A DNA stretch of 64,000 nucleotides from Sulfitobacter dubius (GCF_900113435.1 NZ_FOPG01000001.1:1695726-1759725); one strand, 5' to 3'. Counted from the first letter of the stretch, positions 17,905-26,098 are shown. A program made the numbers and translations. Notes: a model not told the origin generated them from the letters alone.

Positions 17905-18117
17905 ATGAACTCGAACCAAAACCTAGAAAAGCCTAATCTTCGCCCAAGTGAGGCGGCGCACTATACTGGCGTCAGCTTGTCTCACCTCGCCAAACTTCGA
18001 ATGCAGATCAATCACGGTAAAGGACCCACTTACTCGAAAGTGGCCGGTTGTGTCGTTTACCGCAAAGTAGACCTCGACAAATGGCTAGCTGACAATCTCA
18101 TTGGCGCAGCAGCGTAA
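17905..18117 (+). CDS. AlpA-like helix-turn-helix protein, excisionase candidate
   Basis: 70 residues. LRPSEAAHYTGVSLSHLAKLRMQ is a MerR/AlpA-type helix-turn-helix and GKGPTYSKVAGCVVYRKVDLDKWLADN is the following wing, the usual layout of excisionases and element regulators. It lies 100 bases after the hypothetical gene, with CGGAGTAGCGGAT upstream of the ATG. A role in excision directionality or in control of the downstream chain is inferred from the family and position. Confidence 0.75.
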   Translation: MNSNQNLEKPNLRPSEAAHYTGVSLSHLAKLRMQINHGKGPTYSKVAGCVVYRKVDLDKWLADNLIGAAA

Positions 18118-18228
18118 GGCACTCCCCGCCCAATCCAATGGATCAAGCAGGGGTGCTACTTATTCGGCGGTCTTGGAGGACTACCCGAATGCTAGCCGCG
18201 CTTGGTCCAAAACTCAAGGACCTAATAA

Positions 18229-18594
18229 ATGAATAGCAAGACAACGATTTATGCTCCCCCTCCGGCAAACACCGTCCGAAATAGCCGTTGGCGCGACTTT
18301 CCGAATACCGTCAGCCCAGCCCAGTACCGGATCACTGACGAAACCGGCAAGGCCCATACCGTCACAGTTTCTAAGAACAAGCGCCGGGTACTTGAAGGAC
18401 TAATGCGAGCGCCGATGTATTGCGCCAGCCCAGTCCGCATCTCTGACTTGGTTCATATTCTCAAACGTGACTACGGCGTAGACATCGCAATGGACCTTTA
18501 CGCCAATGACAACGAGACCGACCGTGCAAAATTTGGGATTTATACGCTCAAGAGCAAGGTTGAGTTAGCCAACGGGAATGGGGGTACATATTAA
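18229..18594 (+). CDS. Hypothetical phage-like protein
   Basis: 121 residues. The N-terminal part is basic and Pro-rich (YAPPPANTVRNSRWRDFPN). The central segment KNKRRVLEGLMRAPMYCASPVRISDLVHILKRDYGVDIAMDL looks like a winged-helix-type DNA-binding fold, as in small phage regulators. I cannot assign a family. Its stop overlaps the start of the next small frame (TAATG at 18592-18596), so the two are probably translationally coupled. Confidence 0.6.
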   Translation: MNSKTTIYAPPPANTVRNSRWRDFPNTVSPAQYRITDETGKAHTVTVSKNKRRVLEGLMRAPMYCASPVRISDLVHILKRDYGVDIAMDLYANDNETDRAKFGIYTLKSKVELANGNGGTY

Positions 18595-18695
18595 TGGCCC
18601 TCAAAATTCAGATTGCCCGCTTGCAACGTCTCTATGGCCTGACCGCAACCCAAGCCCGCCTTGTGGCTGGCCTGCACTACGGGGAGGGCGTGTAG
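18594..18695 (+). CDS. 33-residue coupled small protein
   Basis: The frame starts at ATG 18594 inside TAATG of the preceding gene and ends in TAG at 18693-18695, whose last base starts the GTG of the next gene (TAGTG). The product is Arg-rich and helical: IARLQRLYGLTATQARLVAGL and LHYGEGV. The LTATQARLVAGL segment resembles the first helices of a LuxR-type helix-turn-helix. It links two genes by one-base overlaps on both sides, which non-genes rarely do by chance. The internal GGGGAGGG also serves as ribosome-binding site for the next gene. Confidence 0.5.
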   Translation: MALKIQIARLQRLYGLTATQARLVAGLHYGEGV

Positions 18696-19525
18696 TGAGC
18701 AAAACCTTCGCCCAAATTGAAACCACACTGCCGCACTCTCGCAAGCTGCGGCAGCTTAACCATGAGGAAAGGTGGGCGTACCTCTGCGCCCACCTCACGC
18801 CGCTGGGCGGATACATCGGCCTGTTTCGGTACCCCAAGGCCGTCTGGGCAGATGATGCTGACCTTTCGGTAACGGAGCTTAATGCTGCTATACACAAGAT
18901 GGCGGAAACCGGCCTGCTAACTTTCGATGAAGATGAGGACTTCATTCGAATTCACAGCTGGTTTCTCAAGAAGAACGCGCCTGAGAATGCCAGCCGTATG
19001 GCATCTATCGCGGCTGACTATGCGGACCTCAATGCGCCGGACGCGATGATCCTCGAGTCGGCAGCAGAGTTCACAGTCGGCGCGATCAAACGCGCACAAC
19101 GGTGGAAATCCGACAGCGTGGAATGGTCGAAGCTTCGCGAGGTGTTCAAGCCATTCTTGGCAGGGATGCGCCACAACTACGAGGACGACCTACACGAGGC
19201 ACTAGCCGGTCAACTCAATGGGCAAAACCGTGCGGTGAAGGTCGAACTCTGCGCGCTTATCCCGTCCTTGCAGCATCACCTTGAGGCACCCTGCCGCCAC
19301 CCTGCCCACACCGTGGGGGCACACGACACTAAGACGAGACGACACTTAGACGAGACTAAAACGAGAAAAGACGAAAACTATACGGACCAATTTTCGGCGG
19401 AAGATGTCCAACCATTCACGGCACCGAATTCGGCAGAGGTCAAAGGTGCTGAGAAAGGGAAAAAGGCTCAAGGGCCACACTCAGAAACTATCGAAGCAGC
19501 AAGACGCATAGGAGCGATCCCATGA
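18695..19525 (+). CDS. Hypothetical phage-like protein with N-terminal winged-helix features
   Basis: 276 residues from the GTG at 18695, which follows GGGGAGGG by six bases. The frame is open to 18578, but that extension covers the preceding 33-residue gene and is a shadow. The N-terminus (VSKTFAQIETTLPHSRKLRQLNHEERWAYLCAHLTPLGGYIGLFRYP, read in pieces) and WADDADLSVTELNAAIHKMAETGLLTFDEDEDFIRIHSWF resemble the N-terminal part of phage replication-like proteins that gauge gene order with a winged helix. The C-terminal 70 residues are charged and low in complexity (TKTRRHLDETKTRKDE). A helicase-loader or replication accessory role is possible but not shown. Confidence 0.6.
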   Translation: MSKTFAQIETTLPHSRKLRQLNHEERWAYLCAHLTPLGGYIGLFRYPKAVWADDADLSVTELNAAIHKMAETGLLTFDEDEDFIRIHSWFLKKNAPENASRMASIAADYADLNAPDAMILESAAEFTVGAIKRAQRWKSDSVEWSKLREVFKPFLAGMRHNYEDDLHEALAGQLNGQNRAVKVELCALIPSLQHHLEAPCRHPAHTVGAHDTKTRRHLDETKTRKDENYTDQFSAEDVQPFTAPNSAEVKGAEKGKKAQGPHSETIEAARRIGAIP

Positions 19526-19959
19526 AGAACCGTAATTACGGGCAGAAAACGGATAAGCGAAATCCGAATGGCACATTTGCCCCCGGCAACCCCGGCAGAC
19601 CGCGAGGGGCGCGACACAAGGCCACACAGGCCATTGAGGCGATGCTAGAGGGTCAGCAAGAGGCGTTGACGCAGGCAGCCATAGACAAAGCGTTGGAAGG
19701 CGATGTGACGGCCCTGCGCCTATGCCTCGACCGTATTGCGCCCGCCCGCAAGGATGCGCCGGTTTCGTTTGCCTTGCCAGAGATTGAAACGGCAGAGGAT
19801 GCAGCTAAGGCCGCGCGAGCCATTCTCAGAGCAATCGCAGAGGGTGAAGTGACCCCAGTGGAGGCCGCGACCGTCATGGCCGTGGTCGAGCAGTTCCGCC
19901 GCACCTTGGAAACCACAGAGATTGAACGCCGGATCATGGCTTTGGAGGCAAGCAAATGA
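19522..19959 (+). CDS. DUF5681 domain protein, phage-associated
   Basis: 145 residues. The N-terminal NPNGTFAPGNPGRPRGARHKAT is the signature of the DUF5681 family, which is common next to phage packaging or replication genes. The rest is helical and Ala/Glu-rich (AAKAARAILRAIAEGEVTPVEAATVMAVVEQFRRTLE) and may form a coiled coil. The ATG overlaps the preceding stop by four bases (ATGA), as does the next gene. Its biochemical function is unknown to me. Confidence 0.8.
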   Translation: MKNRNYGQKTDKRNPNGTFAPGNPGRPRGARHKATQAIEAMLEGQQEALTQAAIDKALEGDVTALRLCLDRIAPARKDAPVSFALPEIETAEDAAKAARAILRAIAEGEVTPVEAATVMAVVEQFRRTLETTEIERRIMALEASK

Positions 19960-20207
19960 ATATCAAAAGACGCCTTGATGCAATGGAACGGAAGTCGGGA
20001 GGTCTAGACTATCTCATCGTGTATTTTCGAACGGTCTATGAAGACAAGGCTGGCGGCGTTGAGGCTGAGATTTGGAACGCATCGGTTGTCACCGGCCCCT
20101 ACGCAGGAGCATTTGTGAAGCGGCATACCACTGAAGCATTCGAAGAATTTGAGGCTCGTTGCGAAGCAGTATCTCAAGGAGAAATCGACCCCGATGAAAC
20201 GCCATAA
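19956..20207 (+). CDS. Hypothetical 83-residue protein
   Basis: It starts inside an ATGA overlap with the preceding gene, so it belongs to the same chain. The sequence begins MNIKRRLDAMERKSG and has an acidic C-terminal half (TTEAFEEFEARCEAVSQGEIDPDETP). There is no signal peptide or membrane segment. No family is recognised. Confidence 0.6.
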   Translation: MNIKRRLDAMERKSGGLDYLIVYFRTVYEDKAGGVEAEIWNASVVTGPYAGAFVKRHTTEAFEEFEARCEAVSQGEIDPDETP

Positions 20208-20303
20208 TTAGCCCAAGAGTAGAAAGTTGAGACGCAATAAATTTTGCTTGAGTTTCAATATGTGATACACTTCAGGAAACTTTTCCGGGCGCGGGAGTAC
20301 AAA

Positions 20304-20807
20304 ATGGCGGAGCATGCCACAGCCACCATCTGCTTATCCATTCTAGGTGCGATTGCTGGACTAATTGGTGCAGTTGGCGGCGGCGTCGGTGCCTATCTTG
20401 GATGGAGCGCTAGCCAAAGCGCGCTTCAACTACAGCGTGACGTGCATGCCTATCAAGTTGCAGCGAATAGGTATGAACCAAAATATGACGCAGGAACTCT
20501 AACACTCTTGGGCAGCCACTCGAATGACCGCCCTCCGGAAACATTGTTCGTTCAACCAATCTTCTCCGATGGGCAGTCAGATGTACGACTGGGGGATAGA
20601 GTACCTGTGCCAATCTTCATTGGGCTGAACCCAACTGCTGGTGATTTCTCAGAGCTTCGCTTCGAAAGCATTTATGAGGCGATGTGCGAATACCCAAAAA
20701 ATAAAATCTTCTGTGAAGACGAAACATACCAAGTTGATCAAGTCTTGGTCGAATATATGATAGATGGTATAATATTTGATGCGCGGGCGGTTGCTTTGGG
20801 TTCATGA
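20304..20807 (+). CDS. Membrane-anchored hypothetical protein, element cargo
   Basis: 167 residues from the ATG at 20304, which follows GGGAG; an earlier TTG at 20244 is unsupported. One N-terminal membrane helix is clear (ATICLSILGAIAGLIGAVGG, then VGAYLGW). The remainder is a soluble domain with a heptad-like stretch (SASQSALQLQRDVHAYQVAAN). A Cys pair (AMCEYPKNKIFCED) suggests a disulfide on the outside of the membrane. The four-base overlap with the next gene links them as an operon. A and T are more frequent than in the host genes. No family is recognised; cargo function is unknown. Confidence 0.6.
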   Translation: MAEHATATICLSILGAIAGLIGAVGGGVGAYLGWSASQSALQLQRDVHAYQVAANRYEPKYDAGTLTLLGSHSNDRPPETLFVQPIFSDGQSDVRLGDRVPVPIFIGLNPTAGDFSELRFESIYEAMCEYPKNKIFCEDETYQVDQVLVEYMIDGIIFDARAVALGS

Positions 20808-21859
20808 ACAGATTTATCTCACTAGGCTTCGCGCTATTAATCCTAGGCATCATTGCTTCCAACCCTGCATTGGCGTGCCCCCTATCTATCGCAGAAAGTA
20901 ATCAAGCTGAGCACTCCGGCTCCTGCTGGGACAAGAGCGACGACTCTGAGGGGAACACTCACCTTTATCTGTCAGTTCAGACCATTTCAGAGATTTTGGA
21001 TCAAATGGACCGGCAAGGGCGCGTGAACCGTGAGGAATTGCTCAAAATCTCTCTCAATTCCTTGGACCAATATCTTGGCAGGTCTGGAGACGAGATGGTT
21101 GTAGTTAAGGTTCCGGGTTCAAACTGCGGCTACTACCGGATATCTTCGGAAGGGGAAATGATCTATGAAAGCCTTATTGTCTCTTCTCAGTTTGCGGGAG
21201 GAGACATTAAGTGCGGAGCCTTGAAACGTGCGCTTGGCCTCGGTTTGACCCACAATCGCGACCTATATGCATTCAATCGCACATACTACGTAGCTTCAGG
21301 TGGGTTAGATAGCCCGCATAGGGCACTAGCTGAACGCTACCGAAACGCTCTGAGATTCGCGGCGATCATGGGAGTGTCCGAGAGCAGACGAGCGGCCAAT
21401 ACAAGCAACAATTCAGGCTCACAGACCATTGTGGAGGTTCCTTCACTTATCGCCGATGCTGACTCCGCACCTAAACTTGTAGCTACAGACGAAATTGAAC
21501 GGTTATTCCCGGACCTACTGCCGGGCGCCATGTCCTCCACCGCACTTGGAAAATACTCAGATAGCTCCATTATAGTCATGAGAGCGCCAGAAACTGTTAG
21601 ATGGTCAGCTGAAAGGGGAAAGACAACAAGCGAGTATATCGCGTTATCGGAGGGCCTTCCTTCATCTTTGGAAAAACTCCCACATAATTTAAGCTCCGCA
21701 GAATTCACCATCGCAAGAGCCGTGGATAGGCCGGAATTAATGATCCGCTATACGGGCGATGGGGGATCAAAACACTTCAGCGTATCGTCCGAACTGACAG
21801 AATTTGTACGAAAGTATGATATAGCCATGGAAGAAATACCCGAATACATCTTGGACTGA
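20804..21859 (+). CDS. Secreted hypothetical protein, partner of the membrane protein before it
   Basis: 351 residues. A clear signal peptide (MNRFISLGFALLILGIIASNPALA) is followed by Cys; ALAC is close to, but not, a canonical lipobox. The mature part has paired Cys residues (CPLS, SGSCWDKSD, GSNCGYYR, IKCGAL) consistent with disulfides. ATGA overlap with the preceding gene indicates co-translation. I recognise no enzymatic motif. A pair of a membrane-anchored and an exported protein as the last genes of a tRNA-integrated element could be an exclusion, toxin-immunity or stress module; that is speculation. Confidence 0.6.
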   Translation: MNRFISLGFALLILGIIASNPALACPLSIAESNQAEHSGSCWDKSDDSEGNTHLYLSVQTISEILDQMDRQGRVNREELLKISLNSLDQYLGRSGDEMVVVKVPGSNCGYYRISSEGEMIYESLIVSSQFAGGDIKCGALKRALGLGLTHNRDLYAFNRTYYVASGGLDSPHRALAERYRNALRFAAIMGVSESRRAANTSNNSGSQTIVEVPSLIADADSAPKLVATDEIERLFPDLLPGAMSSTALGKYSDSSIIVMRAPETVRWSAERGKTTSEYIALSEGLPSSLEKLPHNLSSAEFTIARAVDRPELMIRYTGDGGSKHFSVSSELTEFVRKYDIAMEEIPEYILD

Positions 21860-22187
21860 TCAGGTTTTAGCTGTTTTCCTCGATTTACAGGCGATTTGGG
21901 AAATTACCGCCAATGCGCCTTAGTGCCGAATCCCCATAGTCCCTGACCGGCTTCTGGCAAAGCTGAATTAAACGCCTATGGCGCGAAGCCGGTTCTAATT
22001 GCCTTCAAGAGCACCCTTAAGAGCGGATAGGGACCATTGCTGAGGACAGCGGGAACAGACAACCAAACAAACCTAATTCTAGCGAAATTCGAACCGGCAG
22101 TATCTAAGATTAAAAATGGGAGGGATTATGGGAGAAAACTCCACCAATCCGCTATTCCATCAATAAAATCAGGTCTTTAAGCTTGGT
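21860..22187. other. Non-coding right end of the element
   Basis: There is no supported gene in this interval. A 9-bp perfect inverted repeat, ACCGGCTTC (21946-21954) and GAAGCCGGT (21985-21993), encloses 30 bases and could be a structured RNA or recombinase-binding arm site. The final 150 bases are A/T-rich up to the attachment repeat. Confidence 0.4.
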
Positions 22188-22204
22188 TAGTGGCGGACCG
22201 AGGA
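22188..22204. repeat. Attachment-site repeat in the intact tRNA-Arg gene
   Basis: The second copy of TAGTGGCGGACCGAGGA. It covers the last 14 bases of the tRNA gene (including CCA) and three bases beyond it. Confidence 0.85.
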
Positions 22205-22267
22205 GGATTCGAACCCCCGACCCCCTGATTCGTAGTCAGGTACTCTATCCAGCTGAGCTATCGGTCC
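22191..22267 (-). tRNA. tRNA-Arg (anticodon ACG)
   Basis: 77 bases on the minus strand. The acceptor stem is GGACCGA with TCGGTCC, the D arm is TAGCTCAGCTGGATAGAGT, the anticodon arm is CCTGA-CTACGAA-TCAGG with anticodon ACG, and the T arm has TTCGAAT. The CCA is encoded. It is the integration target of the element to its left. Confidence 0.97.
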
Positions 22268-22273
22268 ACTGAG

Positions 22274-22295
22274 CGGGGGTTTAGTCTTACCCCCG
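22274..22295 (-). terminator. Hairpin between histidine kinase gene and tRNA-Arg
   Basis: CGGGGGT (22274-22280) pairs with ACCCCCG (22289-22295). On the minus strand this lies after the kinase stop and upstream of the tRNA gene. There is no T run, so termination strength is uncertain. Confidence 0.4.
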
Positions 22296-22343
22296 GAGAG
22301 TTGCAAGCCCTCGTTTTGAGGAAATGCAATTTTCTTCGAAAGT

Positions 22344-23729
22344 TTATAAAGTGCCGTCGCCCTTGGGCAGGGTAATGTCAAAAACGGTGCCTTCGGGCCC
22401 AGTGCTGCGCAGCGCCAAAGTGCCGCCATGGCCGCGCACCAGTTCCGACGCGATGACCAAACCCAGCCCCGAGCCGCCCTTGCGCGCACCGCCTTGAAAC
22501 GCCGTAAACAGATGTTCGCGCGCTTTGGGCGGCAGGCCCGGGCCAGTATCGCTGACTGTGATGCACCAGGCCCCTGCCCCATCTTCGGCACGCAGATGCA
22601 CCTCACCCGGTTTGCCGGTGGCTGTGATCGCCTGACGGGCGTTGCGCATCAGGTTGGCCAGCACGCGGTACATCTGTTCAGGGTCCGCACGCACAGTCAG
22701 TTGCGCAGGAATGTCGGCAGCAAAGCTGATCTCGCTTTCGGGATCAGCAAGGCGTTCGCCATCAATCACCTCTTCTACCAGTTCATCCAGCGCCATGAGG
22801 GTCAACGTCGGCCCCGGCTCTTCGGCCTTGCCGAAAGCCAGCGTCGATTCGCACAGATGAACCGCGCGGGTGATCGAACCAACCAGTTTTGGCGCCATGC
22901 GCTTGACGGTAGGGTCTTCTGACATCTCAATGCGGTCGGTGAACAGCTGCGCAGATGTTAGGATATTGCGCAGGTCATGGCTGATCTTGCTCACCGCGCT
23001 GCCCAGTTGGGCCAATCGCTCTTTCTGTTTCAGCGCCTGCGTCAGGTCTGTTTGCAGTTTTTTCAGCGCCTCTTCGGCCTCGCGCAGCTCGGTCACGCTG
23101 GAGGATGGCTCAAAGATTCGGCGCGCATCTTCGGGCGCGGCGGCATAGCGCTGCATATGGCCCGCCACTCGCTTGATCGGCTTTAGCAACAAGGCACGCA
23201 TGGCAAAGAACAAAAGCACCGCCGTAATAACCGAGATTACCGCCGACAACATCAGGATCCGAATCCCGTAGTCGAGCATGGCGACACGCATAGGCGCGGT
23301 TTCCATCGTTACTTCGATCAGCAACCCCGCCTCGCGCACGGGTGCACCGATCACCCGCACAACTTCATTGCCGGGCCGGAACAGCCGCAGCATCGCGTCG
23401 CGGATCAGCACCATCGCAGTGGCATCGCGCAGGTCATAGGTTTGCGACACGGTGCGCGGCATGGGTGAGGCCAACATCAACTGCCGCGCCTCATCCCGGC
23501 GCAAGACGACGTTGAAAACTTCGGCGTTGCGCAGCAGCTCCTCTTCCAGCTCTGGGTCGAGCATGTCGTCAGCCAACAGCGCCAATGACGCAATCTGCGC
23601 CCTTTCCAACCGAGTCAGCATATATTCCTCGCGGAACCGCGCGATCGAAGGAACAAAGATCAGCACTTCGGCCAGCATCACAAAGATGGTGGTGAGGATC
23701 AACAGACGGCCAGAAAGCGAGTGGATCAT
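22344..23729 (-). CDS. Membrane histidine kinase without an adjacent regulator
   Basis: 461 residues. A first membrane helix (about 7-29) and a second (about 155-180) flank a periplasmic sensor region with ELEEELLRNAEVFNVVLRRDEA. A HAMP-like segment and short coiled coil follow (SSVTELREAEEALKKLQTDLTQALKQKERLAQLG). The dimerisation motif is KISHDLRNIL, with the phospho-acceptor His, and the ATPase domain has NLMRNARQA, DTGPGLP and GSGLGLVIASELVRGHGG. It starts eight bases after the stop of the flavoprotein gene. There is no response regulator in the operon, so its partner lies elsewhere. Membrane or redox state of the operon's other products could be the signal (inference). Confidence 0.88.
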   Translation of the reverse strand: MIHSLSGRLLILTTIFVMLAEVLIFVPSIARFREEYMLTRLERAQIASLALLADDMLDPELEEELLRNAEVFNVVLRRDEARQLMLASPMPRTVSQTYDLRDATAMVLIRDAMLRLFRPGNEVVRVIGAPVREAGLLIEVTMETAPMRVAMLDYGIRILMLSAVISVITAVLLFFAMRALLLKPIKRVAGHMQRYAAAPEDARRIFEPSSSVTELREAEEALKKLQTDLTQALKQKERLAQLGSAVSKISHDLRNILTSAQLFTDRIEMSEDPTVKRMAPKLVGSITRAVHLCESTLAFGKAEEPGPTLTLMALDELVEEVIDGERLADPESEISFAADIPAQLTVRADPEQMYRVLANLMRNARQAITATGKPGEVHLRAEDGAGAWCITVSDTGPGLPPKAREHLFTAFQGGARKGGSGLGLVIASELVRGHGGTLALRSTGPEGTVFDITLPKGDGTL

Positions 23730-23737
23730 AAGCTATC

Positions 23738-25159
23738 TCAGGGCAGCAAGCGCTGCACAGCCCGCACGACCGTCTTGACCAGCGCGCTTTCAAACAGGCG
23801 CGGGCTGAAATAGGCGCCCGCAGCGCGTTTGTTAATCTCCGAGATCGTGGGGTAAGGGGCGACCATAGCCGCAATTTGGCTCATCTTCATGCTATTGACC
23901 AGCGCCAGCGACCACAAAGAAATCAATTCACCCGCTTGATGGCCCACGATACTGGCACCAACTGGGCGACCTTTAACCACCATAACCTTAATAAAACCTT
24001 TCGTCTGACGCTCGGCGATGGCGCGGTCGTTGTGGTTATAGTGAAAACGCACAACCTCCAGCTTATCCCCATGTTCCTCATGCGCCTGCGCCTCGGTCAG
24101 CCCGACCTGGGCCAGTTCCGGCGCGGCATAGGTGACCCATGGGATATGGTGCAACTTGGTCTTGCTCGGCAGGCCAAACAGGATCGAGCGGATCACCACC
24201 CCGGCGTGATAGCCTGCCACATGGGTGAATTGCAGCCCGCCTGCCACGTCGCCAATGGCATAGACGCGGCGGTTGCTGCTGCGCAGGCTGTCGTCCACCT
24301 TGATGCCCGCTTTGGTGGTCTCCACTCCCGCTTTATCGAGGTCGAGCCGGTCGATATTGCTTTTGCGGCCCACTGCCATCAGCAGATGCGAGCCATTGAT
24401 CACCCGACCATCCTTGGTTTCAACCGTGATCGCGCCCGCCGCGCCGCTGATTTTGGCGGCATCACTGCCCTCTTCAAAGACCACACCTTCGTCGCGCATA
24501 GTTTGCAAAACAACTTCGGCCAGCTCCGGATCATCCTTGCCAAGCGCACGACTGCCTTCGATCACCGTGACCTTGCAGCCCATCCGCACATGGGCCTGTG
24601 CCATTTCGATGCCGATAGGCCCGCCACCGATGATGATCAAATGCTCCGGCTTCTCCCGTAGCTCAAAGAGGGTTTCGTTGGTCTCATACGGCACATCATT
24701 CAGCCCCGGAATCGGCGGCACCAGAGGGGATGACCCTGTGGCCACAACAATGCGCCGCGCGGTGATGATCGTATCGCCCGCCTGCACCTCTTTATCGGAA
24801 ATGAAACGCCCGTATTCGCGGATCACCCGCACGCCCAGTCCTTCAAACCGTTCAACCGAATCCACCGGCGCGATTTGCGAGATGACATCGGCCACGTGAT
24901 CCTTGGCGGCGGCGTAATCCACCACTCCGGCGGCATTCTCGACCCCATATTGCGCACTGTGCTGTTGAGCATAGGCGGTCTTGCCGGTTTTGATCAGCGC
25001 CTTTGAGGGCACGCAGCCATAGTTCAGGCAATCGCCCCCCATTTTATGCCCTTCCAGCAGGGTCACATCCGCGCCCATCTGCACGGCCCCCGCCGCCACC
25101 GACAACCCGCCAGAGCCTGCGCCGATGATCAGAACGTCGGTCTTGATACGGTTGGTCAT
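23738..25159 (-). CDS. FAD-dependent pyridine-nucleotide disulfide oxidoreductase, mercuric-reductase-like
   Basis: 473 residues of the Lpd/MerA family. The N-terminal FAD site is IIGAGSGGLSVAAGA, the redox-active disulfide is GGDCLNYGCVPSKA, the NAD(P) site is IIIGGGPIGIEMA and the second FAD site is VYAIGDVAGG. At the dimer interface the family's catalytic His-Glu pair is changed: APYPTISEINKR has no His before the Pro where lipoamide dehydrogenases have HAHPT. It is therefore unlikely to be a standard lipoamide dehydrogenase. Its last bases overlap the start of the TVP38 gene by four (ATGA) in operon order, and such pairs of this flavoprotein with TVP38 proteins are common in proteobacteria. 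The electron acceptor is unknown. Confidence 0.85.
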   Translation of the reverse strand: MTNRIKTDVLIIGAGSGGLSVAAGAVQMGADVTLLEGHKMGGDCLNYGCVPSKALIKTGKTAYAQQHSAQYGVENAAGVVDYAAAKDHVADVISQIAPVDSVERFEGLGVRVIREYGRFISDKEVQAGDTIITARRIVVATGSSPLVPPIPGLNDVPYETNETLFELREKPEHLIIIGGGPIGIEMAQAHVRMGCKVTVIEGSRALGKDDPELAEVVLQTMRDEGVVFEEGSDAAKISGAAGAITVETKDGRVINGSHLLMAVGRKSNIDRLDLDKAGVETTKAGIKVDDSLRSSNRRVYAIGDVAGGLQFTHVAGYHAGVVIRSILFGLPSKTKLHHIPWVTYAAPELAQVGLTEAQAHEEHGDKLEVVRFHYNHNDRAIAERQTKGFIKVMVVKGRPVGASIVGHQAGELISLWSLALVNSMKMSQIAAMVAPYPTISEINKRAAGAYFSPRLFESALVKTVVRAVQRLLP

Positions 25160-25890
25160 TTCAGCAGATCCTTCTTGCCGGTAAATGTCTTGATCGCCAC
25201 GGGCAGCAGCGACAGCACGCAGAGGCCCAAAATGGGCAGCAAAATATGGGGTTCAAAGATGATCCCGAGGTTGGGCGTCTCACCTCGGGCAAAGACTGCA
25301 CCTAGCCCAGCCCCGACAGAGGTAAAGACCAGCGCCCCCGGCATGATGCCGAAGAACGTGGAGATCGCGAAGCGAAACAGTGGCACGCCGAGGAAGGCCG
25401 GCACCAGATTCGCAACAAAGAACGGCACCACCGGCACGAGCCGGATAAAGAAGAGCATCGACCATTGGTTGTCGTCGATCCCCGCCTTGATCTTGCGCAC
25501 CACCCCATCAGAGGCGTCCATCCGTTCTTTCAGCCGGTCGCCCAGACCCCATTGCGCGGCCAGAAAGATCACGATCGCGCCAAGTGTCGCACCGCCCACG
25601 TTATAAAGGACGCCCGGAAACAGCCCAAACAAGAACCCACCCGTCAGCGTCGCCACCGTGGCACCGGGCAACGAAAAGGCCACGATCACCACATAGGCGG
25701 CGACAAAGGCCAGCGCGGTCAGCAGATAGTTGCTGTCACGAAAGGCGATAAGAGCCTCGCGATTCTCACGCAGGGCGTCGAAACTCAGGTAATCACGCAG
25801 GGTAAACGCGCCGATGGCGGCAACAGCCACAATCACCGCGAGGGGCAGGTAACGCATTAGCGTTGGTTTACTTTGGTCATTGGGGCTCAT
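25156..25890 (-). CDS. TVP38/TMEM64 family (DedA-like) membrane protein
   Basis: 244 residues with about six membrane segments. After the first (YLPLAVIVAVAAIGAFTL) comes the family core: AFSLPGATVATLTGGFLFGLFPG with re-entrant character, and FIRLVPVVPFFVANLVPAFLGVPLFRF, the conserved R-x-x-P and N residues of the VTT domain. The protein probably has a lipid scramblase or transporter-like role at the inner membrane, as shown for DedA relatives. It is the first gene of a three-gene operon, with the flavoprotein gene overlapping its end by four bases and a sensor kinase gene last. Confidence 0.88.
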   Translation of the reverse strand: MSPNDQSKPTLMRYLPLAVIVAVAAIGAFTLRDYLSFDALRENREALIAFRDSNYLLTALAFVAAYVVIVAFSLPGATVATLTGGFLFGLFPGVLYNVGGATLGAIVIFLAAQWGLGDRLKERMDASDGVVRKIKAGIDDNQWSMLFFIRLVPVVPFFVANLVPAFLGVPLFRFAISTFFGIMPGALVFTSVGAGLGAVFARGETPNLGIIFEPHILLPILGLCVLSLLPVAIKTFTGKKDLLK

Positions 25891-26098
25891 GTCATCACTT
25901 CCATTGGGCCTGCATCAGACCATCTGTGTTTCTATAATGATGGCGTGCCGCGGCCCGCACGAACAGGCTCTTCACGCGTGGTTGATAGGACTTGTGCGCA
26001 AAGGGCCGATTTTGCAGGGTACTGGGGCAAACTGAAACAATCCGGCCCCTACGGACCGGCATTTTGTTGCAAAGCGCGGTTTTTCCCTGTCAGGGGGT

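Larger units (their letters stand above)
15861..22204. mobile_element. Integrated element at tRNA-Arg(ACG), about 6.3 kb
   Basis: The element is bounded by the 17-bp direct repeat at 15861-15877 and 22188-22204. A tyrosine integrase lies directly inside the left repeat, the end away from the intact tRNA gene. Inside are an AlpA-like regulator, a chain of small overlapping phage-like genes including a DUF5681 protein, and an unrecognised membrane/secreted pair. There are no capsid, tail, terminase, replication-initiator or conjugation genes that I recognise, so it is either a satellite-type element or a remnant. Base composition is visibly richer in A and T than the flanks, most clearly at 20.2-22.2 kb. 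Confidence 0.8.

Noticed and set aside
22115..22168. Short frame MGENSTNPLFHQ with GGGAGGG upstream
   Set aside because: Only 12-16 residues, at the end of the element with no coupling to other genes; cannot be told from chance.
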